This document shows positions 15,824-25,800 of a DNA stretch of 64,000 bases, one piece after another. This stretch comes from Mariniphaga sp041684965 (GTDB lineage Bacteria; Bacteroidota; Bacteroidia; Bacteroidales; Prolixibacteraceae): the NCBI GenBank assembly GCA_041684965.1, contig JAWLGR010000025.1, positions 5,748-69,747 on the forward strand, written 5' to 3'. Both the position numbers and the translations under genes were made by a program. Under the pieces are notes generated by a model. That model did no database searches, was not told where the DNA came from, and worked only from the letters and a program-made list of their open reading frames with translations. How positions within the stretch are numbered: position 1 is the first letter of the stretch; the number at the start of each line of letters is the position of its first letter.

Positions 15824-16849
15824 ATGAAAATTCATCTGATAATAATCTTTATTGCCATGATGATAATTTCATGTCAGAAGAAGGAAGATATTAAAGTTGT
15901 TGGCACCGTAATGGCTAATGAAACACTTCATGGAAGTATTAAATTTCCTGTTATTACTGGACTGGCATTAGATATCATAGAAATTGATTCTCTTCTTGTA
16001 ATAATCACTCCATTCAGCAGGGATGAAATTTTTAAGGTTTTTTCAAAAAATACGGGTCAGGAAAGGTTTGCTTTTACAAAACGTGGCCACGGACCGGATG
16101 AATACATACAGCCTGCGATTTATAAAGGAGACAAAAGCATACTTTCATTATGGGATTCGAACAATATTTTTTCTGAATGCCTGCTTGGAAATGAAAACAG
16201 CGAAATCACCTGTAATTTATTAAGCAGGCGACAGATAAAGCATGGAGGGACGCAGGTTTTTCGTTTCAACCATGATTTATTTATATCTGCCATTCATCCA
16301 AAAGGCTTATTTGCGTTATTTAACGAAAAAGGGGAGATTGTTGGAGATTATTTCGGTAAAAGCCCATTGAATGTTCCTGATATATTTGACAGGTTTCAGG
16401 GCCAGATTGCTGTTACAACTAAACAGGATGGATTTGTGTTTGGAACCTATAATCTTGGATATCTGTGTGCTTACGAACTAAGTGATGTTCATAATCCGGT
16501 TTTGAAATGGGAGTTCTTTATTCATCAAAAACCATTTTATAAATTTGAAGAAGGACGTTTCAAATGGGATAAACAAAAACATGTTCACGGTATTAAGGAC
16601 ATTGAAATTCATCAGGATAAGATTCTGGTTTTATATAGCGGACGTTCAGCATCATTGCCTGGCAATGAACCTGAAGGCGCATTTTCTGATAATCTTTTTA
16701 TCTTTAATACAGAAGGAGAACTATTAAAAAAGTACAAGTTAGACATACCTGTATTAAAATGTTGCTACTCGGAAAAAGATTCTGCACTATATGGAATTAC
16801 TATAACTGATGATTGGCGGGTAGTTAAATTTCATATTCCGGATATCTGA
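15824..16849 (+). CDS. BF3164-type (TolB-like) 6-bladed beta-propeller lipoprotein
   Basis: A 341-residue lipoprotein with signal peptide and lipobox IISC (Cys17). It is a full-length paralogue of the gene at 207-1274, sharing LHGSI.FPVIT, the KRGHGPDEY motif (about residues 84-92), FGKSPL and CCYSEKDSALYGITITDDW. The two copies are clearly diverged but collinear, so the duplication is old. Unlike the first copy it has no propeller gene directly behind it; a DUF4143 ATPase follows after 160 bases. The role is unknown. Confidence 0.85.
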   Translation: MKIHLIIIFIAMMIISCQKKEDIKVVGTVMANETLHGSIKFPVITGLALDIIEIDSLLVIITPFSRDEIFKVFSKNTGQERFAFTKRGHGPDEYIQPAIYKGDKSILSLWDSNNIFSECLLGNENSEITCNLLSRRQIKHGGTQVFRFNHDLFISAIHPKGLFALFNEKGEIVGDYFGKSPLNVPDIFDRFQGQIAVTTKQDGFVFGTYNLGYLCAYELSDVHNPVLKWEFFIHQKPFYKFEEGRFKWDKQKHVHGIKDIEIHQDKILVLYSGRSASLPGNEPEGAFSDNLFIFNTEGELLKKYKLDIPVLKCCYSEKDSALYGITITDDWRVVKFHIPDI

Positions 16850-16970
16850 TGAAAGCAATACATCAAAATCCTGCTGTTGTTTGTAATACCTGACTTCTTC
16901 ATAATGAATTGCAGATATTTGCAATCTGGGTGAAGTTGCAAAGCTGAGAAACAAAGTTTTTTCTATATTT

Positions 16971-17004
16971 TGAGTAATTTTACTCACAATATTGAGTAAT
17001 TTTA
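16971..17004 (+). promoter_or_regulatory. GAGTAA operator before the DUF4143 ATPase gene
   Basis: The near-palindrome TGAGTAATTTTACTCA (16971-16986) and a half copy TTGAGTAATTTTA (16992-17004) lie just before the ATG at 17011. The same two boxes, 21 bases apart and 19 bases before the start, are found before a decayed relative at 26262-26295. Such conservation of geometry suggests a binding site for a regulator or for the encoded protein itself. Confidence 0.6.
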
Positions 17005-17010
17005 TCAAAT

Positions 17011-18195
17011 ATGTTTGAACGTCCTTATTTAAAATTAGTTAGAGCCAGAATTGAAGAGTCCAGGAAGTTTATCCAGGTTATCTACGGACCACGGCAGATA
17101 GGTAAGACTACCATGATTACCCAACTTTTATCACAACTGTCGATTGCCAGCTTGTATGAATCGGCAGATGCTGTTTCAGTGGTGAATTCATCGTGGCTGA
17201 TGCAGGTATGGGAGACGGCAAGGCTGCGAATGAAAATTTTCGGGGCTACTGAATTTTTGCTGGTAATTGATGAAATTCAGAAAATAACGAACTGGAGCGA
17301 AATGGTCAAAAAGCAGTGGGACAAAGACACCCGTGATGGAACAAATATCAAGGTTATTCTGCTTGGGTCGTCACGATTACTTATTCAGAAGGGGTTAACA
17401 GAATCTTTAACCGGCAGATTTGAAACAACTTATCTGGGACATTGGTCCTATTCTGAGATGAATGCTGCCTTTGGGTGGAATAGTAATCAGTATATCTACT
17501 TTGGTGGTTATCCGGGATCGGCCCCTCTGATTGAGGATGAAGAACGCTGGAAAAATTACATTAAGGATTCGCTCATCGAAACCAGTATATCGAAAGATAT
17601 TTTAATGCTTACACGGATTGACAAACCTGCATTGCTAAAGCGTCTTTTTGAACTTGGCTGCCTTTATTCAGGCCAGATTTTATCGTACACAAAAATTATC
17701 GGACAACTTCAGGATGCAGGGAATACCACTACACTGGCCAACTACTTAAAACTTCTTTCCGATAGTGGCCTGTTGGGTGGCCTGGAAAAATATGCCGGAG
17801 ATATTATCCGTAAAAGAGGTTCAAGTCCCAAATTTCAGGTATTTAACAATGCTTTATTGACCTCTCAAAATAATGACACGTATGCAAAAACCCTTACCGA
17901 CCCGAAATTATGGGGACGACTTGTAGAGTCATCAGTTGGAACGCATTTGATAAATTTTGCCGTTTCAGAAAAATACAATCTTTTTTATTGGCGGGAAGCA
18001 AATTATGAAGTAGATTTTGTTCTGGAAAAGGGGAGGAAAGTTGTTGGACTGGAAGTAAAAAGTGGCGTGAAGGTAAATCATCAGGGCATGAGCATTTTTG
18101 AAGAAAAATTTCATCCTGAAAAAGTATTACTTGTTGGTAGGGGAGGAATCCCGTATGAAGAGTTTTTAAAGATTAATCCAAAAGAGCTGTTCTAA
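17011..18195 (+). CDS. AAA-family ATP-binding protein with DUF4143
   Basis: 394 residues. Walker A GPRQIGKTT at 26-34 and Walker B LLVIDEIQ at about 84-91 define an AAA_14-type ATPase. It is followed by a sensor-like GSS segment and the C-terminal DUF4143 domain (VESSVGTHLINFA ... FYWREANYEVDFVLEKGRKVVGLEVKSG), whose E-x-D...E-x-K pattern resembles a PD-(D/E)XK nuclease-like fold. The family is abundant in Bacteroidota and archaea, usually as single genes that spread widely; the cellular role is not established. A remnant of another member lies at 26302-26470. Confidence 0.88.
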   Translation: MFERPYLKLVRARIEESRKFIQVIYGPRQIGKTTMITQLLSQLSIASLYESADAVSVVNSSWLMQVWETARLRMKIFGATEFLLVIDEIQKITNWSEMVKKQWDKDTRDGTNIKVILLGSSRLLIQKGLTESLTGRFETTYLGHWSYSEMNAAFGWNSNQYIYFGGYPGSAPLIEDEERWKNYIKDSLIETSISKDILMLTRIDKPALLKRLFELGCLYSGQILSYTKIIGQLQDAGNTTTLANYLKLLSDSGLLGGLEKYAGDIIRKRGSSPKFQVFNNALLTSQNNDTYAKTLTDPKLWGRLVESSVGTHLINFAVSEKYNLFYWREANYEVDFVLEKGRKVVGLEVKSGVKVNHQGMSIFEEKFHPEKVLLVGRGGIPYEEFLKINPKELF

Positions 18196-18282
18196 AACAA
18201 TATTTTGTATTTTTAATGGTGTTTAATAAAAGAGGCAAACAGAGTAGAATGCTCGACAGTCCGCATTGCTACCCCCGCTACC

Positions 18283-18419
18283 GCGCAAATACATCGCATG
18301 GTAAATTTATTATGCTGAAGTTTTAAGGATTCAAAAAAAAACGTTTAGTGAATCGCATTACAAATTTCAAACCTTTAAAAATCAGTTATAAGCATTGCCA
18401 CGCGATACAATCTTGCGCC
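18283..18419. repeat. Long imperfect inverted repeat, cassette-boundary-like (D)
   Basis: CGCGCAAATACATCGCATGG near 18283 pairs imperfectly with CCACGCGATACAATCTTGCG ending about 18418, enclosing about 95 A+T-rich bases. It lies between the DUF4143 gene and hicAB. Its arms are GC-rich compared with the loop. Confidence 0.5.
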
Positions 18420-18459
18420 AGCGAGAGGTTAAATAACATTTAATGAAAGTATTGTTTTT

Positions 18460-18477
18460 GTAACTAAATATAGTTAC
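18460..18477 (+). promoter_or_regulatory. Palindromic operator before hicAB
   Basis: GTAACTAAATATAGTTAC has 7-bp arms around a 4-base centre and ends 6 bases before the hicA start. HicB proteins carrying a ribbon-helix-helix domain bind palindromes at this position, so it is a likely autoregulatory operator. Confidence 0.55.
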
Positions 18478-18483
18478 TTTTGT

Positions 18484-18729
18484 ATGGTGTCAAAGAAAGA
18501 AAAATTGATAGCCCGTTTTTTGTCCATGCCATCCGACTTTCATTATCACGAGATGGTAAAACTTGTTGGCTACTTCGGTTTTAATGAAGTAAGAAAGGGA
18601 AAGACATCAGGTTCAAGGGTGAAGTTTATGAATGGTGAAGGCGTGTCATTGATGATGCACAAACCGCACCCCACAGGGATAATAAAGCACTATCAGTTAA
18701 AACAGGTAAAGGAGGTATTGGAGTTATGA
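18484..18729 (+). CDS. hicA: HicA-family toxin (mRNA interferase)
   Basis: An 81-residue HicA/YcfA-like double-stranded RNA-binding-fold protein (SDFHYHEMVKLVGYFGFNEV, KTSGSRVKF, MMHKPHPTGIIKHYQLKQV). Classical HicA has the catalytic His in GSHxxF; here the position is Arg (GSRVKF), and His residues remain in HKPHP, a pattern seen in a Bacteroidota subfamily. HicA toxins cleave mRNA and tmRNA. The gene overlaps hicB by 4 bases (ATGA), so translation is coupled. Confidence 0.85.
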   Translation: MVSKKEKLIARFLSMPSDFHYHEMVKLVGYFGFNEVRKGKTSGSRVKFMNGEGVSLMMHKPHPTGIIKHYQLKQVKEVLEL

Positions 18730-19076
18730 AACATTTAAATCATAAAGGATACACAGGAAGTATAGAATACAGCAAAGTAGATGATTTATTGTATGGGAAA
18801 GTTTTAGGCATAAAAGGTTTAATCTCTTATGAAGGGAAAACGGGGAATGATTTGGAGAATGATTTTATAGAATCAATCGAAGATTATTTATCAACATGTA
18901 AAGAAGCCGGTATTGTCCCGGAGAAACCGTTCAAAGGCAGTTTTAATGTACGAATACCGACAAAGCTTCATCAAAAAGCGGCATTGCTGGCTATGGAGGA
19001 AAAAATTTCTCTGAATAATTTTGTTGCAGAATCAATCCGGGAAAAAGTCTACAGGGAATCTTCTGCAGGCCAGTAA
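18726..19076 (+). CDS. hicB: HicB-family antitoxin
   Basis: 116 residues with a degraded-RNase-H-like HicB N-terminal domain (YTGSIEYSKVDDLLYGKVLGIKGLISYEG ... DFIESIEDYLSTC) and a C-terminal ribbon-helix-helix DNA-binding part (SFNVRIPTKLHQKAALLAMEEKISLNNFVAESI). It binds and blocks HicA and represses the operon, probably through the palindrome at 18460-18477. Both genes of the pair look intact. Confidence 0.88.
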   Translation: MKHLNHKGYTGSIEYSKVDDLLYGKVLGIKGLISYEGKTGNDLENDFIESIEDYLSTCKEAGIVPEKPFKGSFNVRIPTKLHQKAALLAMEEKISLNNFVAESIREKVYRESSAGQ

Positions 19077-19109
19077 TACCCGCATCCTGATACCTTTAGC
19101 TAAAAGGTG

Positions 19110-19593
19110 CGCTGGCATCATAGCTAAGCTCAACCTTGGAATCATTTTCCCAGTCGTTGATGTCGGAACTCCAATCAAAACTCACTTCTAAAGTATTCGA
19201 TAACCATTTGCATCATAGCTGTACTCATCTTTCCAGGAAACCCCCCAGTCGTTGAAGACAAAATTCCAATGATAACTTGTTCTTAAAATTCGATAACCGT
19301 TTGCATCATAGCTGTACTCATCTTTCCGGGAACCAACCCAGTCGTTTATGTCGTTATTCCAATCATATTCTTCCCATAATGTTTGGTTTCCGTTTGTATC
19401 ATACACATTTATTGTTCTACTATCAAATAAGGAATCGGTATCACTGTTAAAAGTATAACCAATTAAAGAATCCAGCAGGAAATCAGATTTCTTTTGCTAA
19501 CCATTCAACATTGATCACCGGTTTTTTGTATGATGCTGACAGCATTAATACAATTATGAGTGCCGAAAGTGTTAAGTTTATTTTTGGTTTCAT
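19110..19593 (-). pseudogene. Decayed twin of the 31-residue-repeat secreted protein
   Basis: From the ATG at 19591-19593 the minus strand reads a signal-like start (MKPKINLTLSALIIVLML), then a stop, then in other frames SDFLLDSLIGYTFNSDTDSL and about three repeats of the YDANGYRxLRTSYHW...INDW type. These are collinear with the intact protein at 19700-21316. Most repeats and the C-terminal sorting domain are missing. It lies about 100 bases beyond the 3' end of the intact gene, in the same direction, pointing to tandem duplication followed by decay. Confidence 0.75.
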
Positions 19594-19699
19594 AGTTTTA
19601 GTTTTTAGTATTAATGACCGGTTAAATTTACCAATTGCTTCGAATAGTTCCCCCTCATTCAGATTTACAATCCGTGTTAAAAAACTGCGGCGAAGATTA

Positions 19700-21316
19700 C
19701 TATTCTTTTAGTAGTATCCCACTTTGACGTTCCCGGTCAATGATTAAAATGTACACATATTGCCCTGGAATTAACCCGTTTAAACATATTGTTTTGCTGA
19801 CAGGTGCTTCTTTATAAAGCACTTTACGCCCCTGCATATCAAATAATTCAAAGGTTATATTTTCAATGTTTTTATTTGTTTGTATAGTAATGTATTCTTT
19901 AGCCGGGTTGGGGTAAACCAGCAACTCATTGGCTGATATTTCGTTTATTGCTGTATTGATTTTGCTATAATAATAGTAATACTTGTAACTCAATTTCCAG
20001 TCATTGATACCGGAATCCCAATCATAGTTTGCTGCTAAAATTAAGTTGCCGTTGGAATCATAACTGTATTCATTCTTCGAACCAGCCTCCCAGTCGCTAA
20101 CCTCTGAACTCCAACTATAATTCACTGTTAAATTTCGGTGACCGTTGGCATCATAGCTGTACTCATTCTTCGAATCAGCCACCCAGTCATTAATCTGTGA
20201 ACTCCAATCATAATTCACCGTTAAAGTTCGGTGGCCATTTGAATCATAGTTGTATTCATACTTATAATCACCGACCCAGGCGGTGATATCTGAATCCCAA
20301 TTATAAAATATAGATGAATTTTGTTTACCGTTATCATCGTAGCTTAATTCATTCTTTCTAATACCTTTCCAGTCATTGGTGCCTGAATCCCAGTCATACG
20401 TTGCATAAAGGGTTTGGTTGCCGCTGGCATCATAGCTAAGCTCAATCTTTGAATCATTTTCCCAGTCGTTGATGTCGGAACTCCAATCATAATTCACCTC
20501 TAAAGTTTGTTTGCCGTTGGCATCATAGCTGTACTCATCTTTCCAGGAAACACCCCAGTCGTTGAGGTCGGAATCCCAACCATAACCTACCCGTAAAGTT
20601 CGGTTGTCGTTAGCATCATAGCTGTACACAACCTTAAAATCAACTACCCAGTTGTTGATGCCGGAGTCCCAATTATATCCTATCCGTAAAATTTCGTTTC
20701 TGTTGTCATCATAGCTTTGCTCAACCTTAATACGGCCAATCCAGTCTTTGATGGCGGAATTCCAATTATAACTTGCTTGTATAGCTGGTTTGCCGTTGGC
20801 ATTCCAATGGCACTCATTTTTTCCAAAAACAACCCAGTCGTTGATGACAGAATTCCAGCGATAACTTGTTTGTAAAGTTCGATAACCGTAGGCATCATAG
20901 CTGGTCTCATGTTTCCAGGAACCAACCCAGTCGTCGATATTATTATTCCAATCATATTCTTCCTTTAATGTTGGGTTTCTGTTTGCATCATAAATGTTTA
21001 TTTCTTTGTTATAAAATAAGGAATCGGTATCACTGTTAAAAGTATAACCCATTACAGAATCCAGCAGGAAAATAGATTCTACCATTGCTAACCATTCAGC
21101 ATTGAATACCGGTTTTTCTTGTTGTAATAAAAGGTACTGGTCAAAATCTTTAAAACTGTATTTCGGGTATTGAGCCCATTCATTGGCGGGAACATTTGCT
21201 TGCGAATTACTTGTTTTTATACCTTGTATTTTGTTTACCGGCACAATTGTTTCCTGTGCGGTCACGAATACCGTGATTAACATCAAAACGATCATTAAAT
21301 TAAATTTTTGTTTCAT
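19700..21316 (-). CDS. Secreted T9SS cargo protein with eleven 31-residue repeats
   Basis: 538 residues. A signal peptide (KFNLMIVLMLITVFVTAQ) is followed by an N-terminal segment, then about 110-455 eleven tandem repeats of 31 residues (93 bp) with consensus YDANGxxTLxxxYxWxSxINDW. The final 75 residues form a Por/T9SS sorting domain (LLVYPNPAKEYITIQT ... FELFDMQGRKVL ... GLIPGQYVYILI). T9SS exports such proteins across the outer membrane and anchors or releases them. The aromatic, Asp/Asn-rich repeats recall YD/RHS-like or adhesive repeats, but ligand and function are unknown. DNA of neighbouring repeats is similar, so copy number may vary. Confidence 0.85.
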   Translation of the reverse strand: MKQKFNLMIVLMLITVFVTAQETIVPVNKIQGIKTSNSQANVPANEWAQYPKYSFKDFDQYLLLQQEKPVFNAEWLAMVESIFLLDSVMGYTFNSDTDSLFYNKEINIYDANRNPTLKEEYDWNNNIDDWVGSWKHETSYDAYGYRTLQTSYRWNSVINDWVVFGKNECHWNANGKPAIQASYNWNSAIKDWIGRIKVEQSYDDNRNEILRIGYNWDSGINNWVVDFKVVYSYDANDNRTLRVGYGWDSDLNDWGVSWKDEYSYDANGKQTLEVNYDWSSDINDWENDSKIELSYDASGNQTLYATYDWDSGTNDWKGIRKNELSYDDNGKQNSSIFYNWDSDITAWVGDYKYEYNYDSNGHRTLTVNYDWSSQINDWVADSKNEYSYDANGHRNLTVNYSWSSEVSDWEAGSKNEYSYDSNGNLILAANYDWDSGINDWKLSYKYYYYYSKINTAINEISANELLVYPNPAKEYITIQTNKNIENITFELFDMQGRKVLYKEAPVSKTICLNGLIPGQYVYILIIDRERQSGILLKE

Positions 21317-21423
21317 CGTTATTATTCTATTAGTGAGTAATTCTTATTTATGATTTCTTTAAAATTTAATGATGTAAATAGTTGGAGACTGTCGTATCTG
21401 ACAATAAACAGCCTCCAAATAAA

Positions 21424-22542
21424 TTATTCTTCTAAATTCTTTTGAAGCATTTCAATTTTGGTAATGTCACCATAATAGATCTTTAAAGCTTCATCTTCCC
21501 AACTAATAAAGTTTTTAGATTTTATTGCCAAGCCTTTTTCATAAAAAACTTTATACCTTTCACCAAGATTTTTACAGCGTTTATTAATACCCCCGATTGA
21601 AAGCTGATATTGTTCCTGTGCTTTTATTGGTTGGTTATGTTGAGCATAAATATTCCCAAGCTTTTTATTGATAAACCAATACCAACCATCAAAGCTATAT
21701 TCATTTGCAATTTTATCAGCTAATTGTAGTAACTTATGATCCTCCTTTTGCAGTGAATATAAGCGAAGCAATAAATTGCAAGCTGCAAGTTCAACTCTTA
21801 TAAGAGGAAAACGGTTATACGGAGGCACACTCTCAATTAAATATCCGTGAGGTAATTTTGATGCTTCGTAATCGATTGTTCTTAGGTTCTGCAAATTTTT
21901 GTTGGAAAGTAATACTTCCAGTTCATGAATTGCCCCTTCTGCATCACCTTTTTGCTTCAGCATTAATGCTATTAAATATTGAGCGACATCCTTTGTTCGT
22001 TCGGGATATTTTTCCAAATGTTCAAAAAAGGTTATGGCTTCCAATTCCAGCTCGTCAATATGGTTATCTCTGTCAAAGGGAATTGTATTTATCACATTAT
22101 TATTTTTATCAGGCACAATAAGCCTTGGGACCCAGGCCAACCAGGTTTGGTTAATTTGACACCCTCTATGGGGGTGCCAAAAATCAATAATAGTACTTTC
22201 ATTCGGGTAATTTTTTTGAATTTTTTTTAGCTCAGGAATTGCCTCATCGATGTTATTTTCGATAACAGCTTTTTCATTTGTAATCATTAAAAGCGCATCG
22301 TCCACCCACTGACTTGTGGGGAACTCATTAACTATTTTCATAAGTGCCAGTTTCCTTTCAGGCCAATACGATGTTTTATCTGCTTTACTGTAGTGAAGAA
22401 AAAGGTTTTTCCAAACAGCAGCTTCATTAATCATCCTCTCATCCCAGCGCTGAGACTCCCCAATACTGTTTTGTGCATGTAGGAAAAAGGACACCAATGA
22501 TAATATATTGCTGATAATTAATAATATACAATGATTTTTCAA
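21424..22542 (-). CDS. Exported TPR-like helical protein
   Basis: 372 residues with a signal peptide (IISNILSLVSFFLHAQ) and a mature part made of helix pairs resembling tetratricopeptide repeats (DDALLMITNEKAVIENNIDEAIPELKKIQKNYP; AQYLIALMLKQKGDAEGAIHELEVLL; IANEYSFDGWYWFINKKLGNIYAQHNQPIKAQEQY). It is probably periplasmic. It is oriented like the T9SS cargo gene and lies 107 bases upstream of it, so the two could be co-expressed. No enzymatic motif was recognised; the function is unknown. Confidence 0.7.
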   Translation of the reverse strand: MKNHCILLIISNILSLVSFFLHAQNSIGESQRWDERMINEAAVWKNLFLHYSKADKTSYWPERKLALMKIVNEFPTSQWVDDALLMITNEKAVIENNIDEAIPELKKIQKNYPNESTIIDFWHPHRGCQINQTWLAWVPRLIVPDKNNNVINTIPFDRDNHIDELELEAITFFEHLEKYPERTKDVAQYLIALMLKQKGDAEGAIHELEVLLSNKNLQNLRTIDYEASKLPHGYLIESVPPYNRFPLIRVELAACNLLLRLYSLQKEDHKLLQLADKIANEYSFDGWYWFINKKLGNIYAQHNQPIKAQEQYQLSIGGINKRCKNLGERYKVFYEKGLAIKSKNFISWEDEALKIYYGDITKIEMLQKNLEE

Positions 22543-22874
22543 TAAAAAAGTTTAATAGTTAATAAATTATTACCTATGGCGCTATTAAAGAATTTAATAT
22601 TGAAGATCCGGTATATTGGTTAATGATATATTGCTGAACAAGTTACCTATAAAATAGAATAAAACAAATGTTTTTAATGTTTTTTTTGAATTCGAAATAA
22701 AGACTGGAGTTCAAAAAAGGAGGTGAGTGGGGGCGGCAGCAGGGGGGGTACATTATTTGGTTTGAAAGATTCGAAGGTTCGGGAGGATTGAAAAATTTTT
22801 TGTATTTTTATTGTTATCCGATACGTCTGGTTAGCTATCGGTACAATATAAACTGCATGAACTACATAAACCAA
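22543..22874. other. Divergent intergenic region
   Basis: It separates the divergent TPR-like and RND genes. A G-rich stretch (22726-22750) and TTCGAAGGTTCGGGAGG-like sequence near 22767 are visible, the latter of the same kind as the TTCGA-rich run after the RND gene. No small gene could be supported. Confidence 0.4.
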
Positions 22875-25800
22875 ATGAACAAACGTACCATGAATCCCTC
22901 CCGGCCCACCTTCTCTCCCTTTCCGGTCGTTGTGGTGTTCCTGGCACTTATGATTATCGGCGCAGGCTTCATTCCCCTGCTGGATGTACGGTTCAAGCCC
23001 GACCGCGATTTGCCCCGTCTGTCGGTAAGGTTCTCATGGCCCAATGCCTCGCCGCAGATAATTGAACAGGAAGCTTCCAAAATTGAAGGTGTACTGGGAA
23101 AAATTAACCAGGTGAAGTCTATTGAGTCCACTTCGTCTGTCGGCAGCGGAATCATTACCCTGAACTTCGATAAAACTGCCAATCTGGATCAAAAACGGTA
23201 TGAAGTATCGATGCTCATACGGCAACTCCGGAGCAATCTGCCCCCGCAAATGAGCTATCCCGAAATTTCATCGGGTACGGCACAAAACGACAACCAGGCT
23301 TCCTTTATGGTGCTTACCCTGAACTCATCGGTCACAACTTTTCAAATAGGCAAGACGGCCGAACAATTTCTGATTCCTGAGCTTTTGAAAATAAAAGGGA
23401 TAGGCGATGTGAACCTGTACGGCATAACGCCCCACCAGTGGGAAATTGTGTTCGACCCGCAGTTACTCGACAATTTTGATGTTACTCCTGCCGAAATCGG
23501 TACCGCTGTTAACCGACTTGGAAGTACAGAGTTTCTGGGAAACCAGCACGATGGATTTGGTGCCTCGCTGCCGGTACTTTCTACTGTAAAACAGATACCC
23601 CCCGATAAATGGGAAAGGGTGCCTGTATCGAACAAAAACGGCCGGATTATTACCCTTGGGGATGTGGCATCGGTCAGGCTGAAGGAACAGCCTCCGGCTT
23701 CCTATTACCGTATCAACGGGAAGAACACCATAAACCTGGTACTTTATTCCGCCCCGGGGGAAAATCAGCTAAAGTTGTCGTCAGAGGTCCGGCAGCAACT
23801 GGCGGTCATCGCCCGGAAGCTTCCCCCCGGCTACTCGGTGCAGGTGGCCAGTGACAGTACCCTGTTCATTAAGAATGAACTGACAAAAATTGGCTGGCGC
23901 ACCTTTTTCTCGCTGCTCATATTGCTCCTGTTTGTGCTGGTGGTAAGCAGATCGTTCCGTATTTTGGGGATCCTGTTCCTGGCCCTTATGGCAAACCTGC
24001 TCATTGCCTGCGCTTTTTACTACCTGTTCAAAATAGAAATTCACATCTATTCACTGGCAGCCATAACTGTTTCGTTCGGCATCATCATCGACAACAGCAT
24101 CATCATGGTCACCCACCTTCAGAAGCAGAAGGGCATGCGGGTGTTTATTGCACTTCTGGCAGCTACCCTCACCACGCTGGGTGCCCTTTCTGTGGTTTTT
24201 TTCCTGAAAGAAAACCAGAAAATCCTGCTCGTCGACTTTACCTGGGTGATGCTCATAAATCTGTCTGTTTCGCTGCTGGTATCCTTTTTCCTGGTTCCTG
24301 CTTTGATGCAAAACCTTTACCACAAGGTTCCCAAACCAATGGGTTTCAGGAAAAGAAGATGGGTAATTCATTTTACCAGCCTTTACAGTCGCTTTATCCG
24401 GTTTGAAAAAAGATACAAATGGGCATTCATAATGCTTATTGTCCTGGCTTTCGGTCTTCCCGTAAAGATGTTGCCCGATAAGATGGAAGGCAAAGAGAAA
24501 TTCCATTCAGTTTACAACAAAACGCTCGGGCATGAATCGTTTAAATCGAACATCAGGCCGGTAATGGAAAAAGTTTTAGGAGGCACCTTACGCCTGTTTT
24601 CAGAGCATGTATTTGAAGGAGGTTTTTACACTGACCCGGGGAGAACAACCCTGTATGTCAGGGGCAGCATGCCGGAAGGGTGCACGGTACACCAGCTGAA
24701 CGAGGCTGTCCGGAAAATGGAGCAGTACATCAGCCAGTTTGAGGAGATAGAACAGTTTGAGACCCGGGTAACCGGTTACAACAATTCGTCGATAATCATC
24801 CGGTTCACCCCTGAAGCAGAAGAAACTTCTTTTCCCTATCTGCTCAAAAGCCAGGTGGAGGGAAAAGCCATTTCACTGGGGGGAATGGACTGGTCGGTTT
24901 ACGGTGTAGGACGGGGCTTTTCCAATGCATTGAACATGGATTATAAAAACAGCCGTATATTGCTTACCGGATACAATTACAACCAGCTCTATGCTTATGC
25001 AGAACAGCTGGAAGAAAAGCTGTTGACTTACGACCGGGTAAAGGATACTGAATTTACCAGCTCACAATCGTGGTTTGCTGCCACACGTTTCGAATACAAT
25101 CTGGAAGTTGACAAAATTTTGCTGGCTGCACAGGAACTGAATTACAACGATTATACCGGCTCACTTTTCACACAGCTTTATGAAAGAAACCTGCAGCCGT
25201 TTTACAATCAGACGGAGCTCCAGCCGGTAGTTCTTCTTTCGGAGCGAAACCGGGCGTACAACAAATGGGACTTTTACCACCGTCCGGTTGCCACCCGCAA
25301 GGGGAGCAAAAAACTCTCGGTAGGGGGGACCATCGAAAAGCGGCTGACAGGAAAGTCGATTTACAAGAAAGACCAGGTGTATCAGGTATACCTGAATTAC
25401 AATTTTATTGGTCCGGCACCTTTGTCAGCCATGGTAAAAGAACGTGAAATCGAAGCCATCAACCAGTTACTCCCGCTGGGATTTAAGGCTCATCAGCCCC
25501 AATCGATGTATTATTGGTCGGCCAAAGAAAAAAAGCAATATTGGCTTTTGTTGCTCATTATGGTAATCATATATTTCATCACCGCTATCCTGTTCGAATC
25601 GCTGCTGAAACCGCTGGCGGTAATGAGCCTGATACCCATTTCCTTTATCGGGGTATTTCTCACTTTTTACCTGTTCGGCTTCAATTTCGACCAGGGAGGC
25701 TTTGCCTCTTTCATCCTGCTGAGCGGGCTGGTGGTTAATGCTGCTATTTACATCATCAACGATTTTAACAACCTGGTGGAACGGAAAAAAAAGGCCATTT

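Noticed and set aside
24051..24506. 151-codon minus-strand frame inside the RND gene
   Set aside because: It is a shadow of a long, well-supported coding region on the other strand.
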